From assembly GCA_964353405.1 (NCBI GenBank), contig CAYGWJ010000124.1:1-51782 (forward strand): a DNA stretch of 51,782 bases, read 5' to 3'. Below, one piece after another: positions 41,013-49,806 of the stretch. The DNA is from JBGLNJ01 sp964353405. GTDB taxonomy: Bacteria > Chloroflexota > Anaerolineae > Fen-1058. The first letter of the stretch is position 1, and the number at the start of each line of letters is the position of its first letter. The position numbers and the translations under genes are program-made. The notes beneath the pieces were generated by a model. The model made no database searches and was not told where the DNA came from. It saw only the letters and a program-made list of their open reading frames with translations.

Positions 41013-42446
41013 ATGCCATTTCCACCTGCTCCTACACCGATTCAGTGCCCGTCCTGCCGTTCGCAGATCACGGTGCCTCTGCGACAAATCGTGGATGTCA
41101 CCGAAGAACCCGCGCTCAAGACGGCTTTGCTTTCGGGCCGACTGAACGCTTTCACCTGCCCGGTCTGCCACGCGAGCGGCGCGCTGGCGACGCCGTTCCT
41201 CTATCACGACGGAAACAAAGGACTGGCGTATGTCTTTTTGCCGATGCAAATAGGCCTCCAGGACTCGGACCAGCAACGCCTGATCGGCCAATTGACCAAC
41301 GCGTTGATGACGCGCCTGCCGGAGCAAAAACGCAAGGGCTATCTGCTCATGCCCAAGCAATTCTTTACTTTGCAGAGCCTGCTCGACGCCGTGCTGGAAG
41401 CGGACGGCGTCACCAAAGAGATGCTGGCGGCGCAAGAAGCCAAGCTGCAATTGCTCCAGCAAATGCTCGAGACGACGGACCATGACGGGCAGCGGGCGCT
41501 CATCCGCGAGCACGACAAAGATATTGACCTGGCATTCTTCCAGTTGCTCAGCGCTGTACTGGCCGCCTCGCAATCGGATCGGGCTGCGCAAGAGTTTCAA
41601 CAACTGGTAACTCTGCGTAATAATCTCTTGGAGCTGACCACTGTCGGCCAAAAGGTCAAGGTTCAGCAAATGGCGCTCGAGGCGTTCCAGGCCAAGCCAG
41701 ACCGCGAGACATTGCTTGACCAGCTCGTGCAAGCGCCAGACACCGCCACGCGCCAGGCGCTGTTGGCGTTCGGTCGGCCGTTGCTCGACTATCCGTTCTT
41801 TCAGGCGCTCACGACCAAGATCGAGGCGGCCACTGCGGCAGGCAACAAGGCCGAATCCGATCGTTTGATCGAGCTGCGCAAAGAGATTCTGGCATTGCGT
41901 GAAAAACTCGACGCCGCGACGAAAGCCGCGCTTGATCAGCGCGCTGCACTGTTGCGCGAGATCATGATCAGCGAAAATCTGGACCAGGCCGTGCGGGAAC
42001 ACCTGGATGAACTGGACGAGATGTTCTTTAACGTGCTGGAAGCGAATCTGCAGGCCGCCGAGCAGCAAAAGCAGCCGGCGACGTTCGACCGATTGCAGGC
42101 CGTGGCCGATGCCGTCAGCCGCTCGATTGCCGCCGCTCAACCGCCGGAAGTGCGTTTTGTCAACGCACTGCTTTCCGCCGCTTTTCCCGACGAGACGCGC
42201 AAGCTCTTGGAAGCCAACCGCAAGGCACTCGGCCCGCAGCTCTTGACCTGGATGCGCGCCGTGGCCGATGACTTGCGCCAGGACGGGCGCACCGATGCCG
42301 CCGACCAGCTCGTCAAGGTGGTCGAGCAGGCCGCTGAGCTGGCCGGAGCGCCGGCGCCATCCGCGGCCGTATCGGCTACGCCGACTGCGCCGACTGCGCC
42401 TCAACCTGTACAGCCCAAGCCGCAAATCCTGATTGCGAAGAGATAA
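41013..42446 (+). CDS. CpXC domain protein
   Basis: A 477-residue protein. The N-terminus has two zinc knuckles, CPSC (residues 12-15) and CPVC (49-52), separated as in the CpXC domain. The rest is almost all helical, with many Leu/Gln/Glu repeats, and ends in a Pro/Ala-rich tail (APTAPQPVQPKPQ). Known only as a family of unknown function, common in Chloroflexota and anaerobes. The start ATG 41013 has AAAGGA. It lies alone behind the kinase. Confidence 0.85.
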   Translation: MPFPPAPTPIQCPSCRSQITVPLRQIVDVTEEPALKTALLSGRLNAFTCPVCHASGALATPFLYHDGNKGLAYVFLPMQIGLQDSDQQRLIGQLTNALMTRLPEQKRKGYLLMPKQFFTLQSLLDAVLEADGVTKEMLAAQEAKLQLLQQMLETTDHDGQRALIREHDKDIDLAFFQLLSAVLAASQSDRAAQEFQQLVTLRNNLLELTTVGQKVKVQQMALEAFQAKPDRETLLDQLVQAPDTATRQALLAFGRPLLDYPFFQALTTKIEAATAAGNKAESDRLIELRKEILALREKLDAATKAALDQRAALLREIMISENLDQAVREHLDELDEMFFNVLEANLQAAEQQKQPATFDRLQAVADAVSRSIAAAQPPEVRFVNALLSAAFPDETRKLLEANRKALGPQLLTWMRAVADDLRQDGRTDAADQLVKVVEQAAELAGAPAPSAAVSATPTAPTAPQPVQPKPQILIAKR

Positions 42447-42517
42447 TGGCAGGTGGACAGTGGAGAGTAGATCGTGACGAACGGTTGTGTCCACTAACCA
42501 CACCTCATATCACGGAC

Positions 42518-42546
42518 TTGCTAAAATCCACTCCTTGTGGTATATT
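42518..42546 (+). promoter_or_regulatory. Promoter of the rpsF-ssb-rpsR operon
   Basis: TTGCTA (42518-42523), a 17-base spacer, then TATATT (42541-42546). The leader to the rpsF start is about 100 bases. It contains a hairpin at 42557-42578 (GAGG/CCTC with inner GGCC/GGCC), which could be the S6:S18 autoregulatory site known in other bacteria (unproven here). Confidence 0.65.
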
Positions 42547-42655
42547 CCGCCCGCTTGAGGTCGGCCCTGGGCCGCCTCGGCGTCTCGCAGCTTCTCGCTC
42601 CCGGCGTAACGCACGACCGGGGGCAAATCCCTTGAGAAGGAGGTAAATAGCGAGG

Positions 42656-42943
42656 ATGCGTGATTACGAATTGACGTTTGTTGTCCGCCCCGATGTGGAA
42701 GACACCGGGCTGACAGCCCTGCTGGACAAGGTCAAAGGGCTGCTCACCAATGCCGGGGGGCAAGCCATCCAGGTCGAACCCTGGGGCCGCCGCCACCTGG
42801 CCTACCCCATCAAAAAGATCACCGAGGGCCAGTACTTTTTGATCCGCGCGCAACTTCCTCCGCAGGCTCTTCGCGAGCTGGAGCGCAATCTCCGGCTCAC
42901 CGAGGAAGTCCTGCGCTTTTTGTTCGTGCGCGCCGACGAGTAA
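42656..42943 (+). CDS. rpsF: Ribosomal protein bS6
   Basis: A 95-residue protein with the full bS6 sequence feel: MRDYELTFVVRPDVEDTGLTALLDKV, WGRRHLAYPIKK (the RRxLAYPI signature) and the C-terminal RFLFVR. It binds the 30S platform beside bS18. The start ATG has GAAGGAGG upstream; the leader may bind S6:S18 for feedback control. The order rpsF-ssb-rpsR is conserved in bacteria. Confidence 0.96.
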   Translation: MRDYELTFVVRPDVEDTGLTALLDKVKGLLTNAGGQAIQVEPWGRRHLAYPIKKITEGQYFLIRAQLPPQALRELERNLRLTEEVLRFLFVRADE

Positions 42944-42994
42944 GCCAGCACCCGGCGCCAGTCCCAACTATCGCATAGGTGAGGAGCAGACGAA

Positions 42995-43384
42995 ATGAGG
43001 GGCTTGAATAAAGTCATGATCATCGGTCAGTTGGGACGTGAGCCGGAGATGCGCTACACGCCCAGCGGACGGCCCGTCACCTCATTCAGCGTTTCCACAA
43101 CGCGCTCGTGGACATCCAGCGAGGGTGACCGCCGTGAAGAGACGGAATGGTTCAACGTGGTCGCGTGGGGCAACCTGGCTGAAATTTGTAAGCAGTATCT
43201 CCACAAAGACCAACCCGTCTATGTGGAGGGACGCTTGCAGACGCGCGGTTGGGAAGACCAGGAAGGCAAGAAGAACTTTCGGACTGAGCTGGTCGCCAAC
43301 GAGGTCATCATTCTAGGCGAGCGGCGTGGAGCGCCTTCTGAAGAAGGCCAAGAGCCGCCTGCCGAAGACGAGTTTCCGTTCTAG
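42995..43384 (+). CDS. ssb: Single-stranded DNA-binding protein
   Basis: A 129-residue SSB. OB-fold signatures: LNKVMIIGQLGREPEMRYTPSGRPVTSFSVST and WFNVVAWGNLAEICKQYLHKDQPVYVEGRL. The C-terminus ends in the acidic tip EDEFPF, the DxxFPF-type binding site for replication and repair partners. Between rpsF and rpsR as in many bacteria. Confidence 0.96.
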   Translation: MRGLNKVMIIGQLGREPEMRYTPSGRPVTSFSVSTTRSWTSSEGDRREETEWFNVVAWGNLAEICKQYLHKDQPVYVEGRLQTRGWEDQEGKKNFRTELVANEVIILGERRGAPSEEGQEPPAEDEFPF

Positions 43385-43404
43385 TTTGAAACAGGAGGTC
43401 CGTT

Positions 43405-43725
43405 TTGGCGGAGGAATTTGAAACCTATGGTGTAGAGGGAGCGCCGCAGGGACGCGGCGGACAGCGTGGCCGGGGAAGAGGCGGCCCTGGCGGCGGGCGC
43501 AAGTTTATCCGCAAGCCCAAGATATGTGCCTTTTGCGTGGAAAAGAATTCACGCATTGACTACAAGCAGGCCGATGTACTGCGTCGTTACGTGACCGAGC
43601 GCGGCAAGATTCGGCCGCGCCGCCAGACGGGCACGTGCGCCAAGCATCAGCGCCGCATGGCCATGGCGATCAAACGGGCGCGTCACCTGGCACTTTTGCC
43701 GTACTCGACTTCGCCCGTGCGCTAA
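43405..43725 (+). CDS. rpsR: Ribosomal protein bS18, with a Gly/Arg-rich N-terminal extension
   Basis: A 106-residue bS18. The conserved core runs from KPKICAFCVEKNSRIDYKQADVLRRYVTERGKIRPRRQTGTCAKHQRR to the end; CAFC and TCAKH supply zinc-type ligands. Ahead of it is a 30-residue Gly/Arg-rich extension (RGGQRGRGRGGPGGG), longer than in most bacteria. Start: TTG at 43405 with AGGAGG 6 bases upstream; no ATG is available. Confidence 0.95.
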   Translation: MAEEFETYGVEGAPQGRGGQRGRGRGGPGGGRKFIRKPKICAFCVEKNSRIDYKQADVLRRYVTERGKIRPRRQTGTCAKHQRRMAMAIKRARHLALLPYSTSPVR

Positions 43726-43734
43726 ACATGTCGC

Positions 43735-43761
43735 CCCGCCTGCCCTGATGGGAAAGGCGGG
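43735..43761 (+). terminator. Hairpin after rpsR, no U-tract
   Basis: CCCGCCT (43735-43741) pairs with AGGCGGG (43755-43761), extended by TGTC/GACA-like flanks. Without a U-run it may be a weak or Rho-linked terminator. Confidence 0.45.
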
Positions 43762-43888
43762 ACATTGAGCAACACTTGGCATAGGAAGCCTGGGGCCGGT
43801 TTTGTCGCAGCGCGGCTGGTCACGAACGGTATCATGCTGCCGCCCCCAAGTTTGTCTATGCCTTTTGCATTTCTATCGAGGTACCCGG

Positions 43889-45133
43889 ATGGCTAAAGCG
43901 AGCAAAGTCAAAGTTCCCAGCGAGATGACTCGCAAACATCTCGCGCGGGCTGAGCGCGAAGCCCGCCAGCAGCGCTGGCTGCTCATCGGCCTGGCCGCGA
44001 CGCTGATCCTCGCCCTCGGGTTGGTGGGCTATGGTATTTTGGATGATCGCGTGCTCAAGCCCCAGCAGCCGGTGGCATCCGTCAACGGCAAGAACATCAC
44101 CGCGGCTGATTTTCAAAAGCGCGTCAAGTTCTCTCGTGCCCAGCTCAACTCCCAGCTCAGCCAGCTTGAAGCGCAGCGGGCGACGTTCGCTTCCGACCCG
44201 CAGCTTTCTTTTATCACCCAGCAGATTGACCAGAACATTAGCAGCATTCAGTCGCAACTGTCCAATCCTACTACCCTGGGACGGCAGGTGCTGGATTCCT
44301 TGGTTGAAGATGAGCTGGTGCGCCAGGAAGCAGCCAAGCGCAACATCAAGGCCTTGCCTGAAGAAATCCAGACCAACATCGAGCACAGTTACAATTTCTT
44401 CCGCGTTCCGCCCACGCCAACGGCTGTCCCGACGGACACACCCACTCCGGTCGCTTCTCCCACACCTCTGCCCACGCCGACGTTGAGCTTCACGCCCACC
44501 GCGACGCCAGAGCCCACGGAAACGCCGCAGCCGACGGCGACGCCCGTGACCGAGCATGCCTTTAACGCCCAGTTCACCAATTTCCTGGCCCAATTGGCGC
44601 CGACCGGCATGACGCGCGAGGACATTCACCGGCTGGTGGAAAGCGACATCTTGCGCCGCAAGCTTCAGGACGAATTCAACCAGACCGTGGCGACCTCGGC
44701 GGATCAGTTGCAGTTCCGCTACATGTCCTTTGAGATGCTCGAAGCCGCGCAGGCCGCCGATGCGCGGCTCAAGGCCGGGACGAGCTTTGACAGCCTGTAC
44801 ACCGACGTCCAGGCCGGGCAAGTTGTCAGCGCCACGGCCAGCGCCGAGCCGTGGACACCTGTGAGTGATGTCGTCCAGCAGTATTCGCCCTCACTGGCCC
44901 AGATTCTCACGACGATGTCGGTGAGCCAGACCAGCTCTGTCATCACGGAAACGGCGGGGACGGGCGCACTCATCGTTCAATTGACCGGGCGCGGCGTGCA
45001 GCCTTTGAGTTCGACTCAGCTTCAGACTGCCCAGCAACAGAATTACCAGACCTGGGTGGACACTCTACGCAACGGGTCGGGCGTCAACCTGTTCAACAAT
45101 CGTTACCTCGACCGCATACCCACGACACCCTAG
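43889..45133 (+). CDS. SurA-like/parvulin-type foldase with TM anchor
   Basis: A 414-residue protein. A basic N-terminus is followed by one TM helix (LLIGLAATLILALGLVGYGIL, residues about 31-51), so the rest is outside the membrane. VASVNGKNITAADFQKRVKFSRAQL opens a SurA_N-like domain, LDSLVEDELVRQEAAKRNI follows, then a 45-residue Pro/Thr linker (residues about 180-225), and a parvulin-like domain (about 265-400). Start ATG 43889 (GAGGT upstream); the upstream extension is not used. Probably folds exported proteins. A strong terminator follows. Confidence 0.83.
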   Translation: MAKASKVKVPSEMTRKHLARAEREARQQRWLLIGLAATLILALGLVGYGILDDRVLKPQQPVASVNGKNITAADFQKRVKFSRAQLNSQLSQLEAQRATFASDPQLSFITQQIDQNISSIQSQLSNPTTLGRQVLDSLVEDELVRQEAAKRNIKALPEEIQTNIEHSYNFFRVPPTPTAVPTDTPTPVASPTPLPTPTLSFTPTATPEPTETPQPTATPVTEHAFNAQFTNFLAQLAPTGMTREDIHRLVESDILRRKLQDEFNQTVATSADQLQFRYMSFEMLEAAQAADARLKAGTSFDSLYTDVQAGQVVSATASAEPWTPVSDVVQQYSPSLAQILTTMSVSQTSSVITETAGTGALIVQLTGRGVQPLSSTQLQTAQQQNYQTWVDTLRNGSGVNLFNNRYLDRIPTTP

Positions 45134-45151
45134 TCGCCGGACGACTTACCC

Positions 45152-45191
45152 GGGGCGCTGCATCTCATGCTGCAAGCGCCCCGTTTGTTTT
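45152..45191 (+). terminator. Rho-independent terminator after the foldase gene
   Basis: GGGGCGCT (45152-45159) pairs with AGCGCCCC (45175-45182), with inner GCA/TGC pairing, followed by GTTTGTTTT. It stands between two convergent genes. Confidence 0.82.
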
Positions 45192-45227
45192 CCTGCAAGC
45201 CTGGGGAGGGATGGCCGCCGGCGCCGA

Positions 45228-47393
45228 CTAGGCCGTATGCCGCTGCACTTCGACAATGTTCGGGATACGGTCAATCCTGGTCAGCACGCGTGAAAGCTGG
45301 CTGATGCTGGTGATCTCGAGCGTGGCAAAGAACGTGGCGATGCTCTTTTGTGTGCTCACGCTGACGCTGGACATGTTGACATTTTCGGCGGCGACGACGG
45401 CGGCGATGTCGCGCAGCAAGCCGCCCCGGTCATAACCCTTGATCTTGACCATCACCGGGTGAGTTTCCTCCGACTTTCCCCAGTCTACCTCGATGAGCCG
45501 GTCCCGGTCGCGGCAGCGCAGGATGTTGGAGCAATCGCGGCGGTGAATCGTCACGCCGCGCCCGCGCGTAATGTAACCGATGATGTCATCGCCCGGCAGC
45601 GGGCCGCAGCAGCGCGCGATGTTGGTGAGCAGCCCGCCCGTGCCGCGCACCGAGAGCGCCTTGGACGTCGTCAGCGGCACCGGCGGCGCGGAGGTGATTT
45701 CCGGCTCCGGCTCTGGTTCTTGCTCACGCTCGGTCTCGATGATCTTGGTGGCAATCTGTTGAGAGTTAATGTCACCCTGCCCGATGGCGGCGAGCAACTC
45801 TTCCACTTTGTCAAAGCCGAACATGGGCACGAGTGTCTCAAAGCTGACATCCGTAGCGCCCAGCCGCTTGAGTTCCTTGTCCAGGATCTCGCGGCCTTGC
45901 AGGATGTTCACGTTGCGGTCTTGCTTCTTGAACCACTGGCGGATTTTTGTCCGCGCACGCTCGGTCTTGATGTAGCCCAGGTGAGGGTTGAGCCAGTCAC
46001 GGCTGGGACCGCCCCGCTTGGCCGTGAGAATCTCGATCTGGTCGCCCGTGCGAAGCTGCTGATCCAGGCTGACCAGCTTGCCGTTGACCTTGGCGCCCCT
46101 GCAGCGGTCGCCGATTTCGGTGTGGATGAAATAGGCAAAGTCAATCGGCGTGCTGCCCGTGGGCAGGTCAATCAGCTTGCCCTTGGGTGTAAAGATGTAG
46201 ACGCGATCCTGGAAGACATCGGTCTTGAGCGAGTCAATGAACTCGCGCGCGTCTGTTACCTCGTGACGCCAGTCCATCTGCGAGCGCAGCGAAGCGATTT
46301 TTTGCTCGTAGGCCGAGTCGTGTTGACCGCCTTCCTTGTACTTCCAGTGAGCGGCGATGCCCAGCTCGGCGGTGCGGTGCATCTCTTGAGTGCGGATTTG
46401 AATTTCGAGCGTCTTGCCGTCGTCAGCCACCACCGCCGTGTGCAAACTGCGATACAGGTTATCTTTGGGCACGGCGACATAGTCATCCACAAAGCCGGGG
46501 ATGGGCCGCCACAACTGGTGGACGATGCCGAGCGCCTGGTAGCACTGCGCCACGCTCTCCACAATCACGCGCACAGCCCGCACGTCAAAGATCTGCTCAA
46601 AGGGCAGACCCTTGCGCTCCATCTTGCGATGGATGCTGTAGATGTGCTTGGGCCGGCCCGAAACCTGAGCCTGGATGCCTTCGGCCTCCAGCCGTTCCTC
46701 CAGCCGCTGGACGATTTGATCAATGTGCGTTTCGCGGTCGGCCTGGCGTTCGTGGATGAGCGCGGCAATTTCTTTGTAGCGTTCCGGGTTGAGGTAGCGA
46801 AAGCCCAGGTCTTCCAGCTCCCACTTCATCTGCCAGATGCCCAGCCGGTTGGCCAGAGGCGCAAAGATTTCGAGCGTCTCTTGCGCAATGCGCTTGCGCC
46901 GATCCTCCGGCAGGGCGCTGAGCGTCCGCATGTTGTGGATGCGGTCGGCCAGCTTGATGAGCACCACGCGAATGTCCTCGTCCATGGCGATGAACATTTT
47001 GCGCAGCGACTCGGATTCGCGGTCTTCTCGATAGCCCACTCGCCTTTCCGAAGTCTGGTCGAGCTTGGTGAGCTTGGTCACGCCATCTACGAGCGAGGCG
47101 ACTTCTTGGCCGAACTCGACTTTCAGGTCTGACACCGTCACAAGAGAATCTTCGACGACGTCGTGGAGCAGGCCGGCGGCAATGGTGGCCGGGTCAAGGT
47201 TGAGATCGGACAGAATGCCAGCGACGGCGTGGCAGTGCGTGAGGTAAGGCTCGCCGCTTTCGCGCCGCTGGTTGGCGTGGGCCACTTGTGCTCGCTCATA
47301 GGCGCGGCTGATCTTGTCCCGCGCTTCCAGGCCATATGTTTCGCACGCCCGGGCAGTGATTTCGTCCAAGCTGGGAATGGGAATCTTGACCAT
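45228..47393 (-). CDS. relA: Bifunctional (p)ppGpp synthetase/hydrolase (RelA/SpoT/Rel)
   Basis: A 721-residue Rel protein, full length. HD hydrolase domain: YLTHCHAVAGILSDL...AAGLLHDVVEDS (HD motif at about residues 75-85) and KLADRIHNMRTL. Synthetase domain: SGRPKHIYSIHRKMERKG, FDVRAVRVIVE and AVPKDNLYRSLHTAV. Then TGS (VYIFTPKGKLIDLPTGSTPIDFAY), a zinc-finger-like segment (RCCGPLPGDDIIGYITRGRGVTIHRRDC) and a C-terminal ACT domain. It makes and breaks the alarmone (p)ppGpp. Divergent from rsmD. Confidence 0.95.
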   Translation of the reverse strand: MVKIPIPSLDEITARACETYGLEARDKISRAYERAQVAHANQRRESGEPYLTHCHAVAGILSDLNLDPATIAAGLLHDVVEDSLVTVSDLKVEFGQEVASLVDGVTKLTKLDQTSERRVGYREDRESESLRKMFIAMDEDIRVVLIKLADRIHNMRTLSALPEDRRKRIAQETLEIFAPLANRLGIWQMKWELEDLGFRYLNPERYKEIAALIHERQADRETHIDQIVQRLEERLEAEGIQAQVSGRPKHIYSIHRKMERKGLPFEQIFDVRAVRVIVESVAQCYQALGIVHQLWRPIPGFVDDYVAVPKDNLYRSLHTAVVADDGKTLEIQIRTQEMHRTAELGIAAHWKYKEGGQHDSAYEQKIASLRSQMDWRHEVTDAREFIDSLKTDVFQDRVYIFTPKGKLIDLPTGSTPIDFAYFIHTEIGDRCRGAKVNGKLVSLDQQLRTGDQIEILTAKRGGPSRDWLNPHLGYIKTERARTKIRQWFKKQDRNVNILQGREILDKELKRLGATDVSFETLVPMFGFDKVEELLAAIGQGDINSQQIATKIIETEREQEPEPEPEITSAPPVPLTTSKALSVRGTGGLLTNIARCCGPLPGDDIIGYITRGRGVTIHRRDCSNILRCRDRDRLIEVDWGKSEETHPVMVKIKGYDRGGLLRDIAAVVAAENVNMSSVSVSTQKSIATFFATLEITSISQLSRVLTRIDRIPNIVEVQRHTA

Positions 47394-47490
47394 ACGCAGT
47401 CTTTCCGGTTCCGTTCACGATAGTATAACGCGGTTGACGTATCCGGTCAATGGTTTTGCGGATTGGTGTACCTGTGGTATAAGAAACCAG

Positions 47491-47519
47491 ATTCCAAATA
47501 TCAAATTTCAAATATCAAG
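47491..47519 (+). repeat. TCAAATATCAAAT-type AT-rich repeat before rsmD
   Basis: Three units of the type TTCAAATATC/TCAAATTTC just before the rsmD start; compare 10306-10337 and 19836-19930. There is no clear ribosome binding site in it. Confidence 0.5.
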
Positions 47520-47520
47520 C

Positions 47521-48066
47521 ATGAGAGTCATATCTGGAACGGCCAAAGGCCGTACACTCAAAGCTGTGCCGGGCGAGGGTACACGCCCCATCACCGACCG
47601 GGTCAAGGAATCGCTGTTCAATATCCTGGGCGCGGACATCCGCGACGCGCGTTTCCTCGACTTGTTCGCCGGTACAGGCGGCGTGGGCATCGAGGCGCTC
47701 AGCCGAGGCGCGAAAGAAGCGGTCTTTGTGGAGCAGGGCCGCGCGGCGCTGGAGACGATTCGAGCTAACCTGGCGCTTACCAAACTGGCGGAACGCGCCC
47801 GCGTCGTGCGCGCGGACGTGTTCACGTTCCTGTCCGGCGCGCCCGATACACCGTTCGATTACATCTACATTGCGCCGCCGCAATACAAGGGCCTGTGGGC
47901 GCAGACGCTGGGCGCAATTGACGCCAAACCCGCTTGGCTTTCCGAGGACTCACAGGTCATCGTGCAGATTCACCCGGTCGAGTTCGAGCCGCTTTCGCTT
48001 GAGCATTTGGCGTTGGTGGACGAGCGCAAGTATGGGAGCACGCTGCTGTGTTTCTACGAGCTGTAG
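47521..48066 (+). CDS. rsmD: 16S rRNA (guanine(966)-N2)-methyltransferase RsmD
   Basis: A 181-residue Rossmann methyltransferase. MRVISGTAKGRTLKA is the family start, RPITDRVKESLFNIL follows, and the SAM motif is FLDLFAGTGGVGIEALSRGA. Motif IV, DPPY in most members, is APPQY here. It methylates G966 of 16S rRNA. Start: ATG 47521 directly after an AT-rich repeat, with no evident Shine-Dalgarno. Its stop is beside a heptamer repeat array, and the next gene starts downstream of that. Confidence 0.9.
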   Translation: MRVISGTAKGRTLKAVPGEGTRPITDRVKESLFNILGADIRDARFLDLFAGTGGVGIEALSRGAKEAVFVEQGRAALETIRANLALTKLAERARVVRADVFTFLSGAPDTPFDYIYIAPPQYKGLWAQTLGAIDAKPAWLSEDSQVIVQIHPVEFEPLSLEHLALVDERKYGSTLLCFYEL

Positions 48067-48157
48067 CAGGACGCAGGATGCAGGATGCAGGAGGCAAGAT
48101 GCAGGATGCAAGATGCAAGGCGCGCTTTATCTTGCCTCTTGCCTCTTGCCTCCTGTT
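48067..48157. repeat. Heptamer tandem array CAGGATG with reverse-complement units
   Basis: Seven 7-base units of the type CARGATG/CAGGAGG (48067-48115) are followed, after 15 bases, by three units CTTGCCT (48131-48151), their reverse complements. The array folds on itself and supplies both the ribosome binding site and the signal peptide of the next gene. Confidence 0.7.
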
Positions 48158-48932
48158 TCTTGCGGCACTCGCCTGCGCCGAGACGCCGACGCCAACTCTT
48201 GTTCCATCGCCCACCGTGCGTCCGGAGCCTTCGCCCACACCGGAGCCGGATGATACAGGCTGGCAGTCGCAAGGCAACGGCATCGAGCTGCGACGGCTAA
48301 AGGTTGAGTTGAATGGTATCGCCAACCGGCTGTGGCTGGCGCGGGTTGACCCGGCGCGTGTGCGCTTTCGCGTGTTGTATGACCGTGCGAATCCACGTCA
48401 GGTGTCCGAGTGGTTCACCAGTGCCAGGCCATTGCTGGCCGTCAACGCGGGATACTTTACCGAGGATTACCACGCCACGGGAATGATCATCTCGGACGGC
48501 ACGCGCAGCGGCCAATCGTACACGGGCTTTGGTGGAATGTTTGCCGTTCGAGCGGATAAGGTCGAGGTGCGCTGGCTGGTCGCCAAACCTTACAGCCCGT
48601 CCGAGCCACTGCGCCAGGCCGTGCAGGCGTTTCCCATGCTGGTGCATTCCGGCGGCAAAGCGGGCCTATCGGAAGACGATGGCCAGATCGCGCGCCGCAC
48701 CGTCGTCGGCCAGGATCGCAAGGGGCGCATCGTGTTTGTCGTCAGCCCGGATGCGTTCTTTACACTCAAGAATCTTGCGGCGTTCCTCGCCGCGTCTGAT
48801 TTGGAACTGGACACTGCCTTGAACCTTGACGGCGGGACGTCGTCAGGGTTGATGCTCGCCGGCCCGGCCGGCCTGACCGGTGTGGATTCATGGATCAAGG
48901 TCCCGGCGGTGATTGTGGCTGAAGCCAAATGA
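48099..48932 (+). CDS. Lipoprotein phosphodiester glycosidase family protein (NAGPA domain, PF09992)
   Basis: A 277-residue protein. After a short n-region the signal FILPLASCLLFLAALAC ends in a lipobox-like LALAC, so the mature protein is probably lipid-anchored. A Pro/Thr linker (TPTPTLVPSPTVRPEPSPTPEP) precedes the NAGPA-like domain: LLAVNAGYFTEDYHATGMIISDG, GRIVFVVSPDAFFTLKNLAAFL and the signature ALNLDGGTSSGLML. Start: ATG 48099, where AGGAGG precedes by about 5 bases; in-frame ATG 48078 and GTG 48048 are alternatives. The stop overlaps the kinase start (ATGA). Confidence 0.85.
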   Translation: MQDARCKARFILPLASCLLFLAALACAETPTPTLVPSPTVRPEPSPTPEPDDTGWQSQGNGIELRRLKVELNGIANRLWLARVDPARVRFRVLYDRANPRQVSEWFTSARPLLAVNAGYFTEDYHATGMIISDGTRSGQSYTGFGGMFAVRADKVEVRWLVAKPYSPSEPLRQAVQAFPMLVHSGGKAGLSEDDGQIARRTVVGQDRKGRIVFVVSPDAFFTLKNLAAFLAASDLELDTALNLDGGTSSGLMLAGPAGLTGVDSWIKVPAVIVAEAK

Positions 48933-49777
48933 GTCTCGACGATTGCGACGCATCGGCGCTCGTGGGCCAGTGGATGGGGCCGTGCCAGGTTGTGGCGTGT
49001 TTGCGGCGTGGCGAGCGCACCACCGTCTATCGAGGCTGGCAGCCGGACCTCGAACGCGCCGTGGCGCTCAAGGTCGTCAATCCCGACTGCCTGGGCCAGG
49101 CCAACCTTCTCAAACGTTTCAAACAGGAAGCCGAATTCTCGCAAAAGCTCGACCATCCGCATATCGTCCATGTTTATGCTTCCGGCGAGCAGGATTACCA
49201 GCCATACCTGGTGATGGAATGGATCGAGGGTCATAGCCTCCAACGTGAACTCGCAAAGCGTGGCCGTCTCCCACCAGATGATGCGGCGACGATTGCGGTT
49301 CACGTTGCGCAGGCGCTCGATTACGTTCATCGTCACGACATCGTCCATCGCGACGTCAAACCCAGCAATATTTTGCTTGGCCCGGACGGCAACGCGCGGC
49401 TGTCTGACTTTGGCATTGCCGTGCGCGTTGGCCAGACGCCGCCCGCCGTCGGCGTGGGGACGGCGGCCTATCTTGCGCCGGAGCAGGTGAGCAAAGAGCC
49501 AGCCGACCCGCACAGCGACATTTATTCTTTGGGCATTGTGATGTTTGAGATGTTGACGGGTCGAGTGCCATTCGAGGCAGACGACGAGCTGGGGATGATC
49601 ATGCAGCACTTGCACACGCCGCCTCCGCCGCTGCACAGATTTGTGTCTGGGCTGGGGCTGCCGTGGGAGCGGCTCATCACACAGGCGCTGAAGAAGAAAG
49701 CCTGGGAACGCCAGGCCAATGCGCGCGCGCTCATCGCCCAGATCGAACTCGCGGCACGGCCCCGCCTCAAGCTGTAG
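48929..49777 (+). CDS. Serine/threonine protein kinase (Hanks type), soluble
   Basis: A 282-residue kinase domain with no TM segment or sensor domain. Catalytic signatures: VALKVV (Lys), HRDVKPSNILLG (catalytic loop), SDFGIAV (DFG) and APEQ; the Gly-loop is altered to LRRGERTTVYRG. Motifs are complete enough for activity. Coupled by ATGA to the lipoprotein gene, so the two may respond together; substrate unknown. Confidence 0.93.
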   Translation: MSLDDCDASALVGQWMGPCQVVACLRRGERTTVYRGWQPDLERAVALKVVNPDCLGQANLLKRFKQEAEFSQKLDHPHIVHVYASGEQDYQPYLVMEWIEGHSLQRELAKRGRLPPDDAATIAVHVAQALDYVHRHDIVHRDVKPSNILLGPDGNARLSDFGIAVRVGQTPPAVGVGTAAYLAPEQVSKEPADPHSDIYSLGIVMFEMLTGRVPFEADDELGMIMQHLHTPPPPLHRFVSGLGLPWERLITQALKKKAWERQANARALIAQIELAARPRLKL

Positions 49778-49806
49778 TTGAATGTCAGCCGCGAGTCGGC
49801 TATAAT
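49778..49806 (+). promoter_or_regulatory. Promoter of the MetE-like gene
   Basis: TTGAAT (49778-49783), 17 bases, TATAAT (49801-49806), starting right after the kinase stop. Confidence 0.75.

Noticed and set aside
40914..42503. 529-codon minus-strand frame over the CpXC gene
   Set aside because: Antisense shadow; the plus-strand gene has zinc knuckles and a ribosome binding site.
45348..47132. 594-codon open frame on the plus strand inside relA
   Set aside because: Exact antisense shadow of a clearly recognised Rel protein; no domains, and a His/Asp/Leu-rich composition typical of shadows.
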